Positions 1 to 9,298 of a stretch of DNA of 64,000 bases are shown in pieces. The stretch comes from Staphylococcus simulans (GTDB lineage Bacteria; Bacillota; Bacilli; Staphylococcales; Staphylococcaceae), in NCBI RefSeq assembly GCF_002994445.1, contig NZ_MRZJ01000003.1, positions 186,001-250,000 of the forward strand, written 5' to 3'. Position 1 is the first letter of the stretch. Every line of letters begins with the position of its first letter. The notes under the pieces are model-generated. The model was not told the DNA's origin, did not search any database, and saw nothing but the letters and a program-made list of their open reading frames with translations. The position numbers were made by a program, and so were the translations under genes.

Positions 1-1011
1 CTCTCGCAGCAGCAAGCGTATGCTTCGTCGCATATTATCAGAGCTATTCAAACACAAGAAATGCTGCTGTTATATGCAGTAACAGGAGCAGGGAAGACAG
101 AAATGATGTTTGAAAGTATCCGATATGCCAGGCAAGAAGGGCTGAATGTAGCAATTGTATCGCCAAGAGTCGATGTTGTCGTTGAAATCAGCAAGCGTAT
201 TATCGAAGCATTTTCTCATGAATCAATTGATGTGTTATATCAAGGTCAGTCACAAAAGTACTGCGGGCATTTTGTAGTTGCTACGGTCCATCAATTGTAT
301 CGGTTCAAACAACATTTCGACGTTATTTTTATTGATGAAGTGGATGCTTTCCCGCTTGCGATGGATCCGCTGTTAATGCAGACGCTGATTCATGCTTCTG
401 CATCTTGCTATAGTCATATTTATATGACTGCTACACCCTCTAAACACTTGTTAAAGCAATTCAAAAAAGAAAATATTATTACTTTGCCGGCACGTTATCA
501 TAGAAAGCCGCTGCCTGTACCGAAGTTTCGCTATTTTAAATTCAAACCCAAGCGAATGCAGCCCTATTTACTGAAGCTGTTGCAAAAGCAGATTGAAAAC
601 AAACGTATTACTTTAGTGTTCTTTAACCAAATCGAAGCAATGGAACAAGCTTTAGTGCATTATCAAAAGCATTTTGATGATTTAGCTGCGGTGCATAGTG
701 AAGATGTACTGCGTTTTGAAAAAGTTGAAGCATTAAGAGCGGGTAAACACCGAATCATTTTTACGACGACTATTTTAGAACGCGGCTTTACTATGGCACA
801 TTTAGATGTCATTGTACTAGAGAGCCAAACCTTCCAAGCTGCAGCACTGGTTCAGATTGCAGGGCGTACGGGACGCAAGTTGCAAGATACATCAGGTAAT
901 GTACTATTTCTGCATAATGGTGTAACTTTAGCGATGCTCAGTGCAAAGCACCAAATTCAGCGTATGAATCGACTGGGATTTGAGAAAGGGTGGTTAGATG
1001 CCAAGATGTAA
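1..1011 (+). CDS. comFA: ComFA, DNA uptake ATPase/helicase (5' end cut off by window)
   Basis: The frame is open from base 1, so the N-terminal part (including the usual zinc-binding region) lies outside the window. Visible are Walker A (GAGKT, in the first 15 residues after the methionine at 61), a DEAD-box-like Walker B (IDEVDAF), the SAT-like motif III (MTATPS) and the C-terminal helicase motif QIAGRTGR. In Bacillus, ComFA is the cytoplasmic motor that pulls transforming single-stranded DNA through ComEC. The stop codon overlaps the start of comFC by 14 bases, as in a translationally coupled comF operon. The frame is intact to the normal C-terminus. Confidence 0.93.
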   Translation, partial: LSQQQAYASSHIIRAIQTQEMLLLYAVTGAGKTEMMFESIRYARQEGLNVAIVSPRVDVVVEISKRIIEAFSHESIDVLYQGQSQKYCGHFVVATVHQLYRFKQHFDVIFIDEVDAFPLAMDPLLMQTLIHASASCYSHIYMTATPSKHLLKQFKKENIITLPARYHRKPLPVPKFRYFKFKPKRMQPYLLKLLQKQIENKRITLVFFNQIEAMEQALVHYQKHFDDLAAVHSEDVLRFEKVEALRAGKHRIIFTTTILERGFTMAHLDVIVLESQTFQAAALVQIAGRTGRKLQDTSGNVLFLHNGVTLAMLSAKHQIQRMNRLGFEKGWLDAKM

Positions 1012-1678
1012 ACAATGTCTTGTGCCATTTCATGAGCCGTTAACTGCCGCAAATTTTTATAAATCGCCTGAAATATTATGCGAACGCTGCAGACTAGAGT
1101 GGGAGGCTTGCCGTTTAACAACAGTACACCGCTGCAAGCGTTGTTTGAAACCGTTAGCTGAAAAAGAAACCGTGTGTTTGGATTGTGCTTTTTTAGAACA
1201 AAAGTTTCAATTGATGCATCAGCTATACTGTGATTATCGTTATATCGGCAAAGTACGCGATACGATCCACCAATACAAAATAGCAGGGGATACTGCTTTG
1301 TGTGAGGTGATTGCGGATCGAATTCAGCTGCCGAAAGAAAAATACGACCTCATTATACCGATTCCCTCTCCAATCCTTAGAGACCAAAATAGAACCTTCA
1401 ATCCTGTGCAGCAAGTACTGGATGCAAAAGGTATCCGTTATCAGGATGTGTTGCAGACGGACCTCAGACCGAAACAATCCAGCTTGAATAAGGTGATGCG
1501 TGCAAAAGCGGAGAATCCTTTTTATATCAACAATGAAAACGCAATCAAAAATCTTGAGAACAGTTCAATTTTACTCGTAGATGATATTTATACAACAGGT
1601 CTTACTGTTCATCATGCGATAGCAACGCTATTTGTCAGAAAAATTGGAAAAATAGATGTCTTTGCTTTCGCTAGGTAG
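998..1678 (+). CDS. comFC: ComFC, amidophosphoribosyltransferase-like competence protein
   Basis: 226-aa protein. The N-terminus carries four CxxC-type pairs (CKQC, CERC, CKRC, CLDC) forming a zinc-ribbon, and the C-terminus carries the type I phosphoribosyltransferase signature LLVDDIYTTG near residue 195. ComFC proteins work with ComFA in DNA uptake; the PRPP-like fold has no proven substrate. Start ATG 998 lies inside comFA (14-bp overlap), so translation is coupled. A sigma-A-like -10 (TATAAT, 1693-1698) after the stop belongs to hpf. Confidence 0.92.
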   Translation: MPRCKQCLVPFHEPLTAANFYKSPEILCERCRLEWEACRLTTVHRCKRCLKPLAEKETVCLDCAFLEQKFQLMHQLYCDYRYIGKVRDTIHQYKIAGDTALCEVIADRIQLPKEKYDLIIPIPSPILRDQNRTFNPVQQVLDAKGIRYQDVLQTDLRPKQSSLNKVMRAKAENPFYINNENAIKNLENSSILLVDDIYTTGLTVHHAIATLFVRKIGKIDVFAFAR

Positions 1679-1748
1679 TTGAAACATGTTATTATAATAG
1701 TGAGCATTACCAATCAAACATATATAGAGGTTAAAGGAGTCGATCACT

Positions 1749-2312
1749 ATGATTAGATTTGAAATTCATGGAGACAACCTCACTATTACAGACGCAATCC
1801 GTAATTACATTGAGGACAAAGTTGGTAAACTAGAACGTTACTTTACAAATGTGCCGAACGTTGATGCACATGTAAAAGTAAAAACTTACGCAAATTCAAG
1901 CACTAAAATTGAAGTGACAATTCCGCTTAAAGACGTGACACTTCGTGCAGAAGAAAGAAACGATGATTTATATGCGGGAATTGATTTAATTACTAATAAA
2001 TTAGAACGTCAAGTGCGTAAGTACAAAACACGCGTAAATCGTAAAAAACGCAAAGAGAATGAGAAAGAACCATTCCCAGCTATTCCAGAAACACCTCCGG
2101 AAGCAGCTGATCAAGATAAAGATGATGAAATCGAAATCATCCGTTCTAAACAATTCAGCTTGAAACCAATGGATTCTGAAGAAGCAGTATTACAAATGGA
2201 CTTATTAGGTCATGACTTCTTCATTTTCACAGACCGTGATACAGATGGTACAAGCATCGTTTACCGCAGAAAAGATGGTAAATACGGTTTAATCGAAACA
2301 GTTGAAAATTAA
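1749..2312 (+). CDS. hpf: Long-form ribosome hibernation promoting factor
   Basis: 187 aa, the length of long HPF (YvyD type). The N-terminal S30AE/RaiA domain (residues 1 to about 100, [20 protein letters not shown] onwards) binds the 30S subunit. After a charged linker, the C-terminal domain (about 130-187, ending in the conserved [14 protein letters not shown] region) dimerises, joining two 70S ribosomes into a 100S particle in stationary phase. A good Shine-Dalgarno (AAAGGAG, 1733-1739) precedes ATG 1749. The gene stands alone between its own -10 element and a strong terminator. The comF-hpf-secA order is typical of Firmicutes. Confidence 0.96.
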   Translation: MIRFEIHGDNLTITDAIRNYIEDKVGKLERYFTNVPNVDAHVKVKTYANSSTKIEVTIPLKDVTLRAEERNDDLYAGIDLITNKLERQVRKYKTRVNRKKRKENEKEPFPAIPETPPEAADQDKDDEIEIIRSKQFSLKPMDSEEAVLQMDLLGHDFFIFTDRDTDGTSIVYRRKDGKYGLIETVEN

Positions 2313-2335
2313 GATTCATATGTAAGAGAAGGGGG

Positions 2336-2367
2336 CTTGCAGCTGTATCAGCTGCAAGTCTCTTTTT
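2336..2367 (+). terminator. hpf rho-independent terminator
   Basis: Perfect 10-bp stem CTTGCAGCTG / CAGCTGCAAG with loop TAT, followed by TCTCTTTTTCT. It isolates hpf from secA. Confidence 0.9.
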
Positions 2368-2648
2368 CTATTTCACAAAGATTAAGATTGTATTAATAGA
2401 ATTGTATTTGATTGATTTAGGCAACTTAAACATGTCAGAATAAGAGAGATATGTGCATTTGGTGCAGAAATAACGCATCGAGCAATAGATACTTATGCAT
2501 AGGGTAAAAGAAAAAGACTTGAATCGTAATAGTCAAAACAAGGGACAGACGGCTATTATAATGAGTATTTAAGTGTAAATTTGACGATATAAATGGTAAG
2601 ATGAATTGTTGTAAGCCAAACAGTTTTTATACCAAAGGAGCGAACAGA
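2368..2648 (+). promoter_or_regulatory. hpf-secA intergenic region with secA promoter
   Basis: About 280 bases without a gene. A consensus -10 (TATAAT, 2557-2562) sits 87 bases upstream of the secA start; no good -35 is seen 17 bp before it. A TTGACG at 2581-2586 has no matching -10 at normal spacing. No other structure or small ORF with a ribosome binding site was seen. Confidence 0.5.
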
Positions 2649-5177
2649 ATGGGTTTTTTATCAAAAATTGTTGACGGCAATAAAAGAGAAATCAAACGCC
2701 TAGGTAAGCAAGCTGACAAAGTACTCGCTTTAGAAGAAGAAATGTCAATTCTTACTGACGAAGAAATTAGAAACAAAACAAGAGAATTCCAAGAGAGAGT
2801 TCAAGCTGAAGAAGATGTAAGAAAGCAAGATAAAATATTAGATGAAATCCTTCCTGAAGCTTTTGCTTTAGTAAGAGAGGGAGCTAAACGCGTATTCAAT
2901 ATGATTCCTTACCGTGTCCAAGTGATGGGCGGTATTGCGATTCATAATGGCGATATTGCGGAAATGAGAACCGGTGAAGGTAAAACATTAACAGCTACGA
3001 TGCCGACGTATTTAAACGCATTAGCAGGCCGTGGTGTACACGTTATTACAGTCAACGAATATTTATCAAGTGTACAAAGTGAAGAAATGGCTGAGCTGTA
3101 TAACTTCTTAGGTTTATCAGTAGGGTTAAACTTAAACAGTTTATCTACTGCTGAAAAGCGCCAAGCTTATAAAGAAGATATTACGTATAGTACGAATAAT
3201 GAATTAGGGTTCGACTATCTGCGCGACAACATGGTGAATTATGCGGAAGAACGTGTTATGCGTCCGCTGCACTTTGCTATCATTGATGAGGTCGACTCTA
3301 TCTTAATCGACGAAGCGCGTACACCATTAATCATCTCAGGCGAAGCTGAAAAATCAACATCGCTTTATACGCAAGCAAACGTATTTGCGAAGATGTTGAA
3401 AGCGGAAGATGATTACAACTATGATGAGAAAACAAAATCTGTACAATTAACAGATCAAGGTGCAGATAAAGCTGAACGTATGTTTAAATTGGATAACTTA
3501 TATGATTTAAACAACGTAGATATCATTACACATATCAACACAGCTTTACGTGCCAACTACACATTGCAGCGCGATGTTGACTACATGGTGACTGACGGCG
3601 AAGTCTTAATCGTTGACCAATTTACAGGTCGTACAATGCCGGGACGTCGTTTCTCTGAAGGTTTGCACCAAGCGATTGAAGCGAAAGAGGGCGTGCAAAT
3701 CCAAAACGAATCTAAAACAATGGCATCGATTACGTTCCAAAACTTCTTCCGTATGTACAACAAATTGTCAGGTATGACAGGTACAGCGAAAACAGAGGAA
3801 GAAGAGTTCCGTAACATTTACAATATGACGGTGACGCAAATACCGACAAACCGTCCAGTTCAGCGTTTAGATAAACCTGACTTGATTTACATCAGTCAAA
3901 AAGGCAAATTCAACGCCGTTGTTGAAGATGTAGTGGAGAAACATAAAAAAGGCCAACCGATTCTATTAGGTACAGTTGCGGTTGAAACCAGTGAATATAT
4001 TTCTAAACTATTGAAAAAACGCGGTGTACGCCATGATGTACTTAACGCGAAAAACCACGAACGCGAAGCAGAAATCGTATCGACTGCAGGTCAAAAAGGC
4101 GCAGTAACGATTGCGACAAACATGGCCGGACGCGGTACCGATATTAAATTAGGCGAAGGTGTAGAAGAATTAGGCGGCTTAGCAGTTATCGGTACAGAAC
4201 GTCATGAATCACGCCGTATCGATGACCAATTACGTGGTCGTTCCGGACGTCAAGGCGACAAAGGCGAAAGTCGTTTCTACTTATCATTGCAAGACGAATT
4301 AATGGTACGTTTCGGTTCTGAACGATTACAAAACATGATGGGCCGTTTAGGTATGGATGATTCAACACCGATTGAATCTAAAATGGTATCGCGTGCAGTT
4401 GAATCTGCGCAAAAACGTGTTGAAGGGAACAACTTCGATGCACGTAAACGTATTCTTGAATATGACGAAGTATTGCGTAAACAACGTGAAATCATTTACG
4501 GTGAAAGAAATAACATTATTGATAACGAATCAAGTTCAGAACTTGTGCAAACAATGATGCGTTCTACATTAGACCGTGCTATCGGCAACTATGTCAATGA
4601 AGATATCGACGAAATAGATTATGAACCGTTCATCAACTATGTTGAGGATGTCTTCTTGCATGAAGGCGAATTGAGCGAGTCAGAAATCAAAGGCAAAGAC
4701 CGCGAAGATATCTTTGATACAGTTTGGGCTAAAGTTGAACAAGCGTATGAAAATCAAAAAGCGAATATCCCTGAGCAATTCAATGAGTTCGAACGTATGA
4801 TTTTATTACGTTCTATCGATAGCCGTTGGACAGACCATATCGATACAATGGATCAATTGCGTCAAGGTATTCACTTGCGTTCATATGGTCAGCAAAACCC
4901 ATTGCGTGATTATCAAAACGAAGGACATCAGCTTTTCGATAACATGATGATGATGATTGAAGAAGATGTCAGCAAATATATCCTTAAGTCTGTAATCACA
5001 GTAGAAGATGATGTGGAACGTGATAAAGCAAAGGAGTATCAGGGGCAGCACGTCTCAGCTGAGGACGGCAAAGAAAAAGCTAAACCGAAGCCGATTGTAA
5101 AAGGCGACCAAGTAGGCCGAAATGATCCCTGCCCATGCGGAAGCGGCAAAAAATACAAAAACTGCTGCGGTAAATAA
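2649..5177 (+). CDS. secA: SecA preprotein translocase ATPase
   Basis: 842 aa from ATG 2649, chosen because AAAGGAG (2635-2641) lies just upstream and [18 protein letters not shown] is the standard SecA N-terminus; a longer frame back to 2601 has no ribosome binding site. Features: Walker A TGEGKT (residues 108-113), DEAD-type [14 protein letters not shown], the second nucleotide-binding fold ([17 protein letters not shown]) and the C-terminal zinc-binding tail with [13 protein letters not shown]. SecA drives unfolded preproteins through SecYEG; secG lies 32 kb downstream. It is followed closely by prfB, as in other bacilli. Confidence 0.98.
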   Translation: MGFLSKIVDGNKREIKRLGKQADKVLALEEEMSILTDEEIRNKTREFQERVQAEEDVRKQDKILDEILPEAFALVREGAKRVFNMIPYRVQVMGGIAIHNGDIAEMRTGEGKTLTATMPTYLNALAGRGVHVITVNEYLSSVQSEEMAELYNFLGLSVGLNLNSLSTAEKRQAYKEDITYSTNNELGFDYLRDNMVNYAEERVMRPLHFAIIDEVDSILIDEARTPLIISGEAEKSTSLYTQANVFAKMLKAEDDYNYDEKTKSVQLTDQGADKAERMFKLDNLYDLNNVDIITHINTALRANYTLQRDVDYMVTDGEVLIVDQFTGRTMPGRRFSEGLHQAIEAKEGVQIQNESKTMASITFQNFFRMYNKLSGMTGTAKTEEEEFRNIYNMTVTQIPTNRPVQRLDKPDLIYISQKGKFNAVVEDVVEKHKKGQPILLGTVAVETSEYISKLLKKRGVRHDVLNAKNHEREAEIVSTAGQKGAVTIATNMAGRGTDIKLGEGVEELGGLAVIGTERHESRRIDDQLRGRSGRQGDKGESRFYLSLQDELMVRFGSERLQNMMGRLGMDDSTPIESKMVSRAVESAQKRVEGNNFDARKRILEYDEVLRKQREIIYGERNNIIDNESSSELVQTMMRSTLDRAIGNYVNEDIDEIDYEPFINYVEDVFLHEGELSESEIKGKDREDIFDTVWAKVEQAYENQKANIPEQFNEFERMILLRSIDSRWTDHIDTMDQLRQGIHLRSYGQQNPLRDYQNEGHQLFDNMMMMIEEDVSKYILKSVITVEDDVERDKAKEYQGQHVSAEDGKEKAKPKPIVKGDQVGRNDPCPCGSGKKYKNCCGK

Positions 5178-5340
5178 TCAGCGTTGTTAAGAACCGCTGC
5201 GAGATGCTTTGACAAGAAGTGTATGCTTTTTGTCAATGCCTGCTTTTGGTTCTTTTTCTCATTCATGACAAGAGATGAAATATGCTAAAATAATACCAGT
5301 ATAAAATGAAATGAAAATAAGTGTACAGGAGAGAGATAAG

Positions 5341-6457
5341 ATGGAGCTATCTGAAATTAAGCGCAACATAGTCAATTACGAAGAAAAATTAGAACAACTT
5401 AGGGGGTCTCTTTGACTTAGAGGAAAAAGAGACAAACATCCAAGAATATGAAGAAATGATGACAGAACCGAATTTCTGGGATGATCAAAATAAAGCGCAA
5501 GAAATTATAGATAAAAACAATGCGTTGAAATCAGTGGTACAAGGTTACCGTGATTTAGAAGCAGAAATCGAAGATATGACAGCGACACATGAGCTGCTGC
5601 AAGAAGAATATGACGAAGACTTAAAAGCGGATCTGGAAGAAGAAACCAACAGTTTTAAAGAAAAATTGGACCAATTCGAATTGCAGCTGTTATTAAACGG
5701 ACCTTATGATGTCAATAATGCAATTCTTGAATTGCATCCTGGTGCCGGCGGTACAGAGTCTCAAGACTGGGCAAGCATGTTATTGCGTATGTATCAGCGC
5801 TATGCAGAGAATAAAGGCTTTAAAGTGGAAGTGGCAGATTATCTGCCAGGTGATGAAGCGGGTGTTAAGAGTGTTACATTAGTGATTAAAGGACATAACG
5901 CTTATGGTTATTTAAAAGCTGAGAAAGGTGTACATCGTCTAGTACGTATTTCACCATTCGACTCTTCAGGCCGACGTCATACTTCATTCGTTTCATGCGA
6001 TGTGATTCCTGAATTCAGTAATAATGAAATTGAAATCGATATTAACCCGGATGATATTACAGTAGATACGTTCCGTGCATCAGGTGCCGGCGGTCAGCAC
6101 ATCAACAAAACAGAATCTGCAATCCGTATTACCCACCATCCTACAGGCATTGTAGTAAACAACCAAAACGAACGTTCTCAAATCAAGAACCGTGAAGCAG
6201 CAATGAAAATGCTGAAATCGAAATTGTATCAATTGAAATTAGAAGAACAAGAACGTGAAATGGCAGAAATCCGAGGCGAACAAAAAGATATCGGATGGGG
6301 CAGCCAAATTCGTTCTTATGTCTTCCATCCATATTCAATGGTTAAAGATCATCGTACAAATGAAGAAACAGGTAATGTGAATGCGGTAATGGATGGAGAT
6401 ATCGGTCCATTCATCGAAGCTTACTTGCGTACACAAATGGATAATCGCGAAGCTTAA
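5341..6457 (+). CDS. prfB: Peptide chain release factor 2, programmed +1 frameshift
   Basis: Translation begins at ATG 5341 (GGAGAGAG upstream). It reads 24 codons to an in-frame UGA at 5413-5415 and must shift +1 to continue from GAC 5414 to the stop at 6457 (join 5341-5412, 5414-6457; 371 aa). The RF2 stop-codon recognition tripeptide SPF (about residues 204-206) and the catalytic GGQ (about 250-252) are intact. RF2 releases peptides at UGA and UAA. Low RF2 slows termination at the internal UGA and favours the shift, giving autoregulation. An extended -10 (TGCTAAAAT, 5283-5291) is a likely promoter. A start at 5456 would drop the N-terminal domain. Confidence 0.97.
5401..5418 (+). promoter_or_regulatory. 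prfB +1 frameshift site
   Basis: The slippery CTT-TGA-C (5410-5416) is preceded by AGGGGG (5401-5406), an internal Shine-Dalgarno-like element a few bases upstream. This is the classic arrangement that stimulates +1 slippage in RF2 mRNAs: CTT, then TGA followed by C, a poor termination context. Confidence 0.95.
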
Positions 6458-6471
6458 TCTCTATACTTATG

Positions 6472-6508
6472 AAGGCCAGGACAGGAAATGTCTTGGCCTT
6501 TTCTTTTG
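6472..6508 (+). terminator. prfB terminator
   Basis: 12-bp stem AAGGCCAGGACA / TGTCTTGGCCTT (one G-U), loop GGAAA, then TTCTTTT. Confidence 0.93.
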
Positions 6509-6690
6509 CTGCAGCGAAAAAAGCGTTTCGCATAAAAATAATTTTAGATGTTTAATGCATAGATTAATATTACTGTTATGTGACATGAAAAGTTATTAAA
6601 TAACCTATCGAGCATTGAAATGCCTATGATTTGCTTTAATTGACAGAAAGTTTGTTCAATTTAGAGTTTAAACGATAGTATAACGATTAT

Positions 6691-6739
6691 ATTACAAAAT
6701 TATAACAAAGCCCCCAGGGTAAGAAAGTTGTGCTATATT
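6691..6739 (+). promoter_or_regulatory. WalR box and extended -10 promoter of the LysM-CHAP gene
   Basis: On the minus strand 6707-6691 reads TGTTAT-AATTT-TGTAAT, which fits the WalR (YycF) consensus TGTWAH-N5-TGTWAH exactly. An extended -10 (TG-C-TATATT, 6731-6739) follows 24 bp later and has no recognisable -35, as expected for an activator-dependent promoter. The regulated gene, a secreted CHAP hydrolase, is the kind of target WalKR controls in staphylococci. Confidence 0.75.
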
Positions 6740-6778
6740 GAATGCATTACAAATTGACAGCAAAGGATGAAATAATAA

Positions 6779-7747
6779 ATGAAGAAAGCTTTATTACTAT
6801 CAGCATCATCACTAACTTTACTTACATCATTAAATGGTGTTGCATCTGCAGAACAAACACACGTAGTTAAAGAAGATGCTAAGTTAAGCGAAGTTGCAGC
6901 TTTGTTTGCCACTACTACAGACGAGATTAAAAATTTAAACCAATTAAACCAAGACGAAGTTAAAAAAGATACTTCTTTAGTTTTACCTGATACAGACGTT
7001 GTAGAAGTCAAAGCTGGAGATACTTTAAAATCAATCGCAAAAGCACATAATATTACATTAGATACATTGTATAAATTAAACCCAGGTGTTTCTCACGTTA
7101 TCTTACCTGGAGATATCTTAGCAGTTTCAGAAAAAGGCGCAGCGCATTTAGAAGCATTATATACTGGTAAAGCTGTACCAACTGAAGCACAAGCATCACA
7201 ATCTAAACAAGATACAGCAGCTCCAAAAGCAGCTGCAAACTACGACGCACCGGCAAATACAACAGCAGCACCTGTAAACTATACATCAGATGCAGCTTAC
7301 AACAGCTACAATACAAACTATACAAGCTATGAAGCACCAACTTACAACGCTACTGAAACATACAGTGCGCCAGCAGCTTCATACAGCGCTCCATCATATC
7401 AAACAAGCGCACCATCTTACTATTCAGGTGCTAACTTATACACTGCAGGACAATGTACTTATTACGCATTCAGTCGTGCAGGCGGCAACATCGGATCAAC
7501 TTGGGGTAATGCAAATAACTGGGCGAACGCAGCAGCAGCGGCAGGACATACAGTTAACAATACACCAGCAGCTGGTTCAATCATGCAATCTTCAGCAGGT
7601 GCATACGGTCACGTAGCATACGTTGAAGGTGTTAACAGCGACGGTTCAGTTCGCGTATCTGAAATGAACTACGGTTACGGCCCAGGTGTTGTAACTTCAC
7701 GTACAATTTCAGCAGGCCAAGCAGGCGGATATAACTACATCCACTAA
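6779..7747 (+). CDS. Secreted LysM-CHAP peptidoglycan hydrolase
   Basis: 322 aa. A Sec signal peptide (residues 1-24, ending VASA before E25) is followed by two LysM repeats that bind peptidoglycan (about 27-70 and 75-118). Next comes a low-complexity linker rich in Tyr, Ala, Ser and Pro (about 135-215), then a C-terminal CHAP amidase/endopeptidase domain (218-322) with catalytic Cys226 (GQCTYYAF), His278 (YGHVAYVE) and Glu295 (SEMN). It belongs to the SsaA/Sle1-like family of cell-wall hydrolases. Ribosome binding site AAGGATG (6763-6769). A WalR box precedes it and a strong terminator follows, so it is monocistronic. Its position between prfB and uvrB matches the orthologue in S. aureus. 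Confidence 0.93.
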   Translation: MKKALLLSASSLTLLTSLNGVASAEQTHVVKEDAKLSEVAALFATTTDEIKNLNQLNQDEVKKDTSLVLPDTDVVEVKAGDTLKSIAKAHNITLDTLYKLNPGVSHVILPGDILAVSEKGAAHLEALYTGKAVPTEAQASQSKQDTAAPKAAANYDAPANTTAAPVNYTSDAAYNSYNTNYTSYEAPTYNATETYSAPAASYSAPSYQTSAPSYYSGANLYTAGQCTYYAFSRAGGNIGSTWGNANNWANAAAAAGHTVNNTPAAGSIMQSSAGAYGHVAYVEGVNSDGSVRVSEMNYGYGPGVVTSRTISAGQAGGYNYIH

Positions 7748-7764
7748 TTAATAATTGATATAGC

Positions 7765-7797
7765 GCACTGTTCTCTTTTGAGGACGGTGCTTTTTTT
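7765..7797 (+). terminator. Terminator of LysM-CHAP gene
   Basis: Stem GCACTGTTCTC / GAGGACGGTGC with two wobble pairs, TTTT loop, then seven T. Confidence 0.9.
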
Positions 7798-8084
7798 GTA
7801 CCTTGTGCTATGAATAGATGAAGTCGAAAAATTGCTTGAGAAAGGGTAATATTAATTTAAAGTCGCTGTTGAAAATGGTAAAGTTAAATCAACTTTTAGT
7901 ATTCGGGTTGTTCTTATATGAAATGCGGATGAATAAGAAATTTCTTTGACAAAGCATCAATATATTTTGAATAGAAAATAAAGAATGTTTGAATGAACTT
8001 GAATGATATGTTTTCAAAGTGCTTGCGCAATGCGAAGACATGCGCGTATAATATTCGATTAAATAGATAAGGGGTGAGCTCAAC
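7798..8084 (+). promoter_or_regulatory. Intergenic region with promoter of HD-domain gene
   Basis: About 290 bases without a convincing gene. The promoter TTGCGC (8023-8028), 18-bp spacer, TATAAT (8047-8052) lies at the end, 33 bases before the GTG start. AAGGGGTGAG (8070-8079) is the ribosome binding site. The rest is AT-rich and shows nothing recognisable. Confidence 0.7.
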
Positions 8085-8726
8085 GTGGGTGTACATCAAT
8101 ATTTTAAAAGACTGTCTGATTTAGAAAAGCTGATACGCTTGCCTGGTAAGTTTAAGTATTTTGAGCATAATGTAGCAGCACATTCATTTAAAGTGACTAA
8201 AATTGCACAATATTTAGGTACAGTAGAAGAACAGCACGGCAATACGATTGATTGGAAGAGTTTATATGAAAAGGCTTTAAATCATGACTTTGCGGAAGTA
8301 TTTACAGGAGATATCAAAACCCCGGTTAAATATGCGAGCAGTGATTTGAAAAAGTTGTTTTCCCAAGTGGAAGAAGAAATGGTAGATAACTTTATCAGAG
8401 AAGAATTCCCAGAGGAATATCAAGATGTGTATAGAGAACGTCTGCAAGAAGGCAAAGATGATTCATTAGAAGGTCAGATTTTGGCTGTCGCAGATAAAAT
8501 AGATTTGCTTTATGAAACATTCGGAGAAATTCAAAAGCGTAATCCAGATTCGTTATTCTTCGAAATTTATGAAATGTCATTAGAAACAATTATGCAGTTT
8601 GATCATTTGGTCTCCGTACAAGACTTTATCGATAATGTGATACCTGAAATGCTGACAGAAAACTTTATTCCGCGTTCAGAATTGCGTGAGTTGACGATGT
8701 CAATTTTAAATAAAAGAGATGGGTGA
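8085..8726 (+). CDS. HD-domain phosphohydrolase (YfbR-like)
   Basis: 213 aa from GTG 8085, selected because AAGGGGTGAG lies 6 bases upstream. HD-superfamily metal-binding motifs are visible: a His in NVAAHSFKV (about residue 30), the HD pair in ALNHDFAEVF (about 68-69) and a downstream Asp in VADKIDLL. These proteins hydrolyse phosphate esters, often 5'-deoxynucleotides in the YfbR family; the exact substrate cannot be read from sequence. It is followed after 7 bases by a CsbA-like gene and probably co-transcribed with it. Confidence 0.8.
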   Translation: MGVHQYFKRLSDLEKLIRLPGKFKYFEHNVAAHSFKVTKIAQYLGTVEEQHGNTIDWKSLYEKALNHDFAEVFTGDIKTPVKYASSDLKKLFSQVEEEMVDNFIREEFPEEYQDVYRERLQEGKDDSLEGQILAVADKIDLLYETFGEIQKRNPDSLFFEIYEMSLETIMQFDHLVSVQDFIDNVIPEMLTENFIPRSELRELTMSILNKRDG

Positions 8727-8733
8727 CTGACAA

Positions 8734-8976
8734 ATGGTTCTCATTTGGTATCTTTGCGCCTCATTTTTCCCTTGTATCTTAGTGGTACTTTTCAGTGTCG
8801 TTACTAAGAACAAATGGGTCGGTGCAATTGTAACGTTGATGTTAATCGGCGGTTCGATTTATAAAGGATTCTTTCACAACGAGTGGATTATATTTATAGA
8901 TGTCGTTTCATTGTTGGCAGGCTTTGTCATCGTGGATCAATTAAAACTGCATCAACATCATGAAGATGACCGTTAA
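8734..8976 (+). CDS. CsbA-like small membrane protein
   Basis: 80 aa with two or three hydrophobic segments (about residues 1-22, 30-45 and 52-68) and a short charged His-rich C-terminus. Size, topology and position immediately upstream of uvrB match CsbA of Bacillus, a sigma-B-controlled membrane protein of unknown function. Start ATG 8734 lies 7 bases after the HD gene, and the ribosome binding site lies within the end of that gene. Not recognised beyond this. Confidence 0.75.
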   Translation: MVLIWYLCASFFPCILVVLFSVVTKNKWVGAIVTLMLIGGSIYKGFFHNEWIIFIDVVSLLAGFVIVDQLKLHQHHEDDR

Positions 8977-8988
8977 ATTGCAATACAG

Positions 8989-9020
8989 GTACTTGTCAAA
9001 GCAGAGACAAGTGCTTTTTT
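8989..9020 (+). terminator. Terminator after csbA-like gene
   Basis: Stem ACTTGTC / GACAAGT (extendable with GT/GC), loop AAAGCAGA, followed by six T. Confidence 0.88.
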
Positions 9021-9044
9021 GTTTGGTAAAAAACTTCTGTTTTA

Positions 9045-9058
9045 CGAACAGATGTTTG
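9045..9058 (+). promoter_or_regulatory. LexA (SOS) box upstream of uvrBA
   Basis: CGAAC-AGAT-GTTTG matches the Gram-positive LexA operator CGAAC-RNRY-GTTYC at all but the last base. A TATAAT (9080-9085) follows, so the box covers the likely -35 region. uvrBA is a known SOS regulon member in Firmicutes. The distance to ATG 9299 leaves an untranslated leader of about 200 nt. Confidence 0.75.
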
Positions 9059-9085
9059 TATTTCTTTGACATGATTTGTTATAAT

Positions 9086-9298
9086 ACTAAGTGATGTAAA
9101 TAGTTTGAAAACAAGTAATTGAGAGTATAAATAGAGTAAATAGATAGATTATATGAAAATTGAGAAGTTGCGAATTAACAAGCTTAATTGCAATCTCAAC
9201 ATGAAGTGAACGGTTGGGACAATGGTGGAATGTCTCAGCCTATTTATATTTTAGAGACGCTTCAGTATGCATCGTATAAAAAGGAGGATACCTGATTT
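9086..9298 (+). promoter_or_regulatory. Long uvrB leader with palindromic unit
   Basis: The leader ends with the ribosome binding site AAAGGAGG (9280-9287). It contains a 10-bp hairpin GGTTGGGACA / TGTCTCAGCC (9212-9240, two wobble pairs), followed by TATTTATATTTTAG. This resembles a weak terminator inside the leader. No ORF is evident. Confidence 0.55.
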
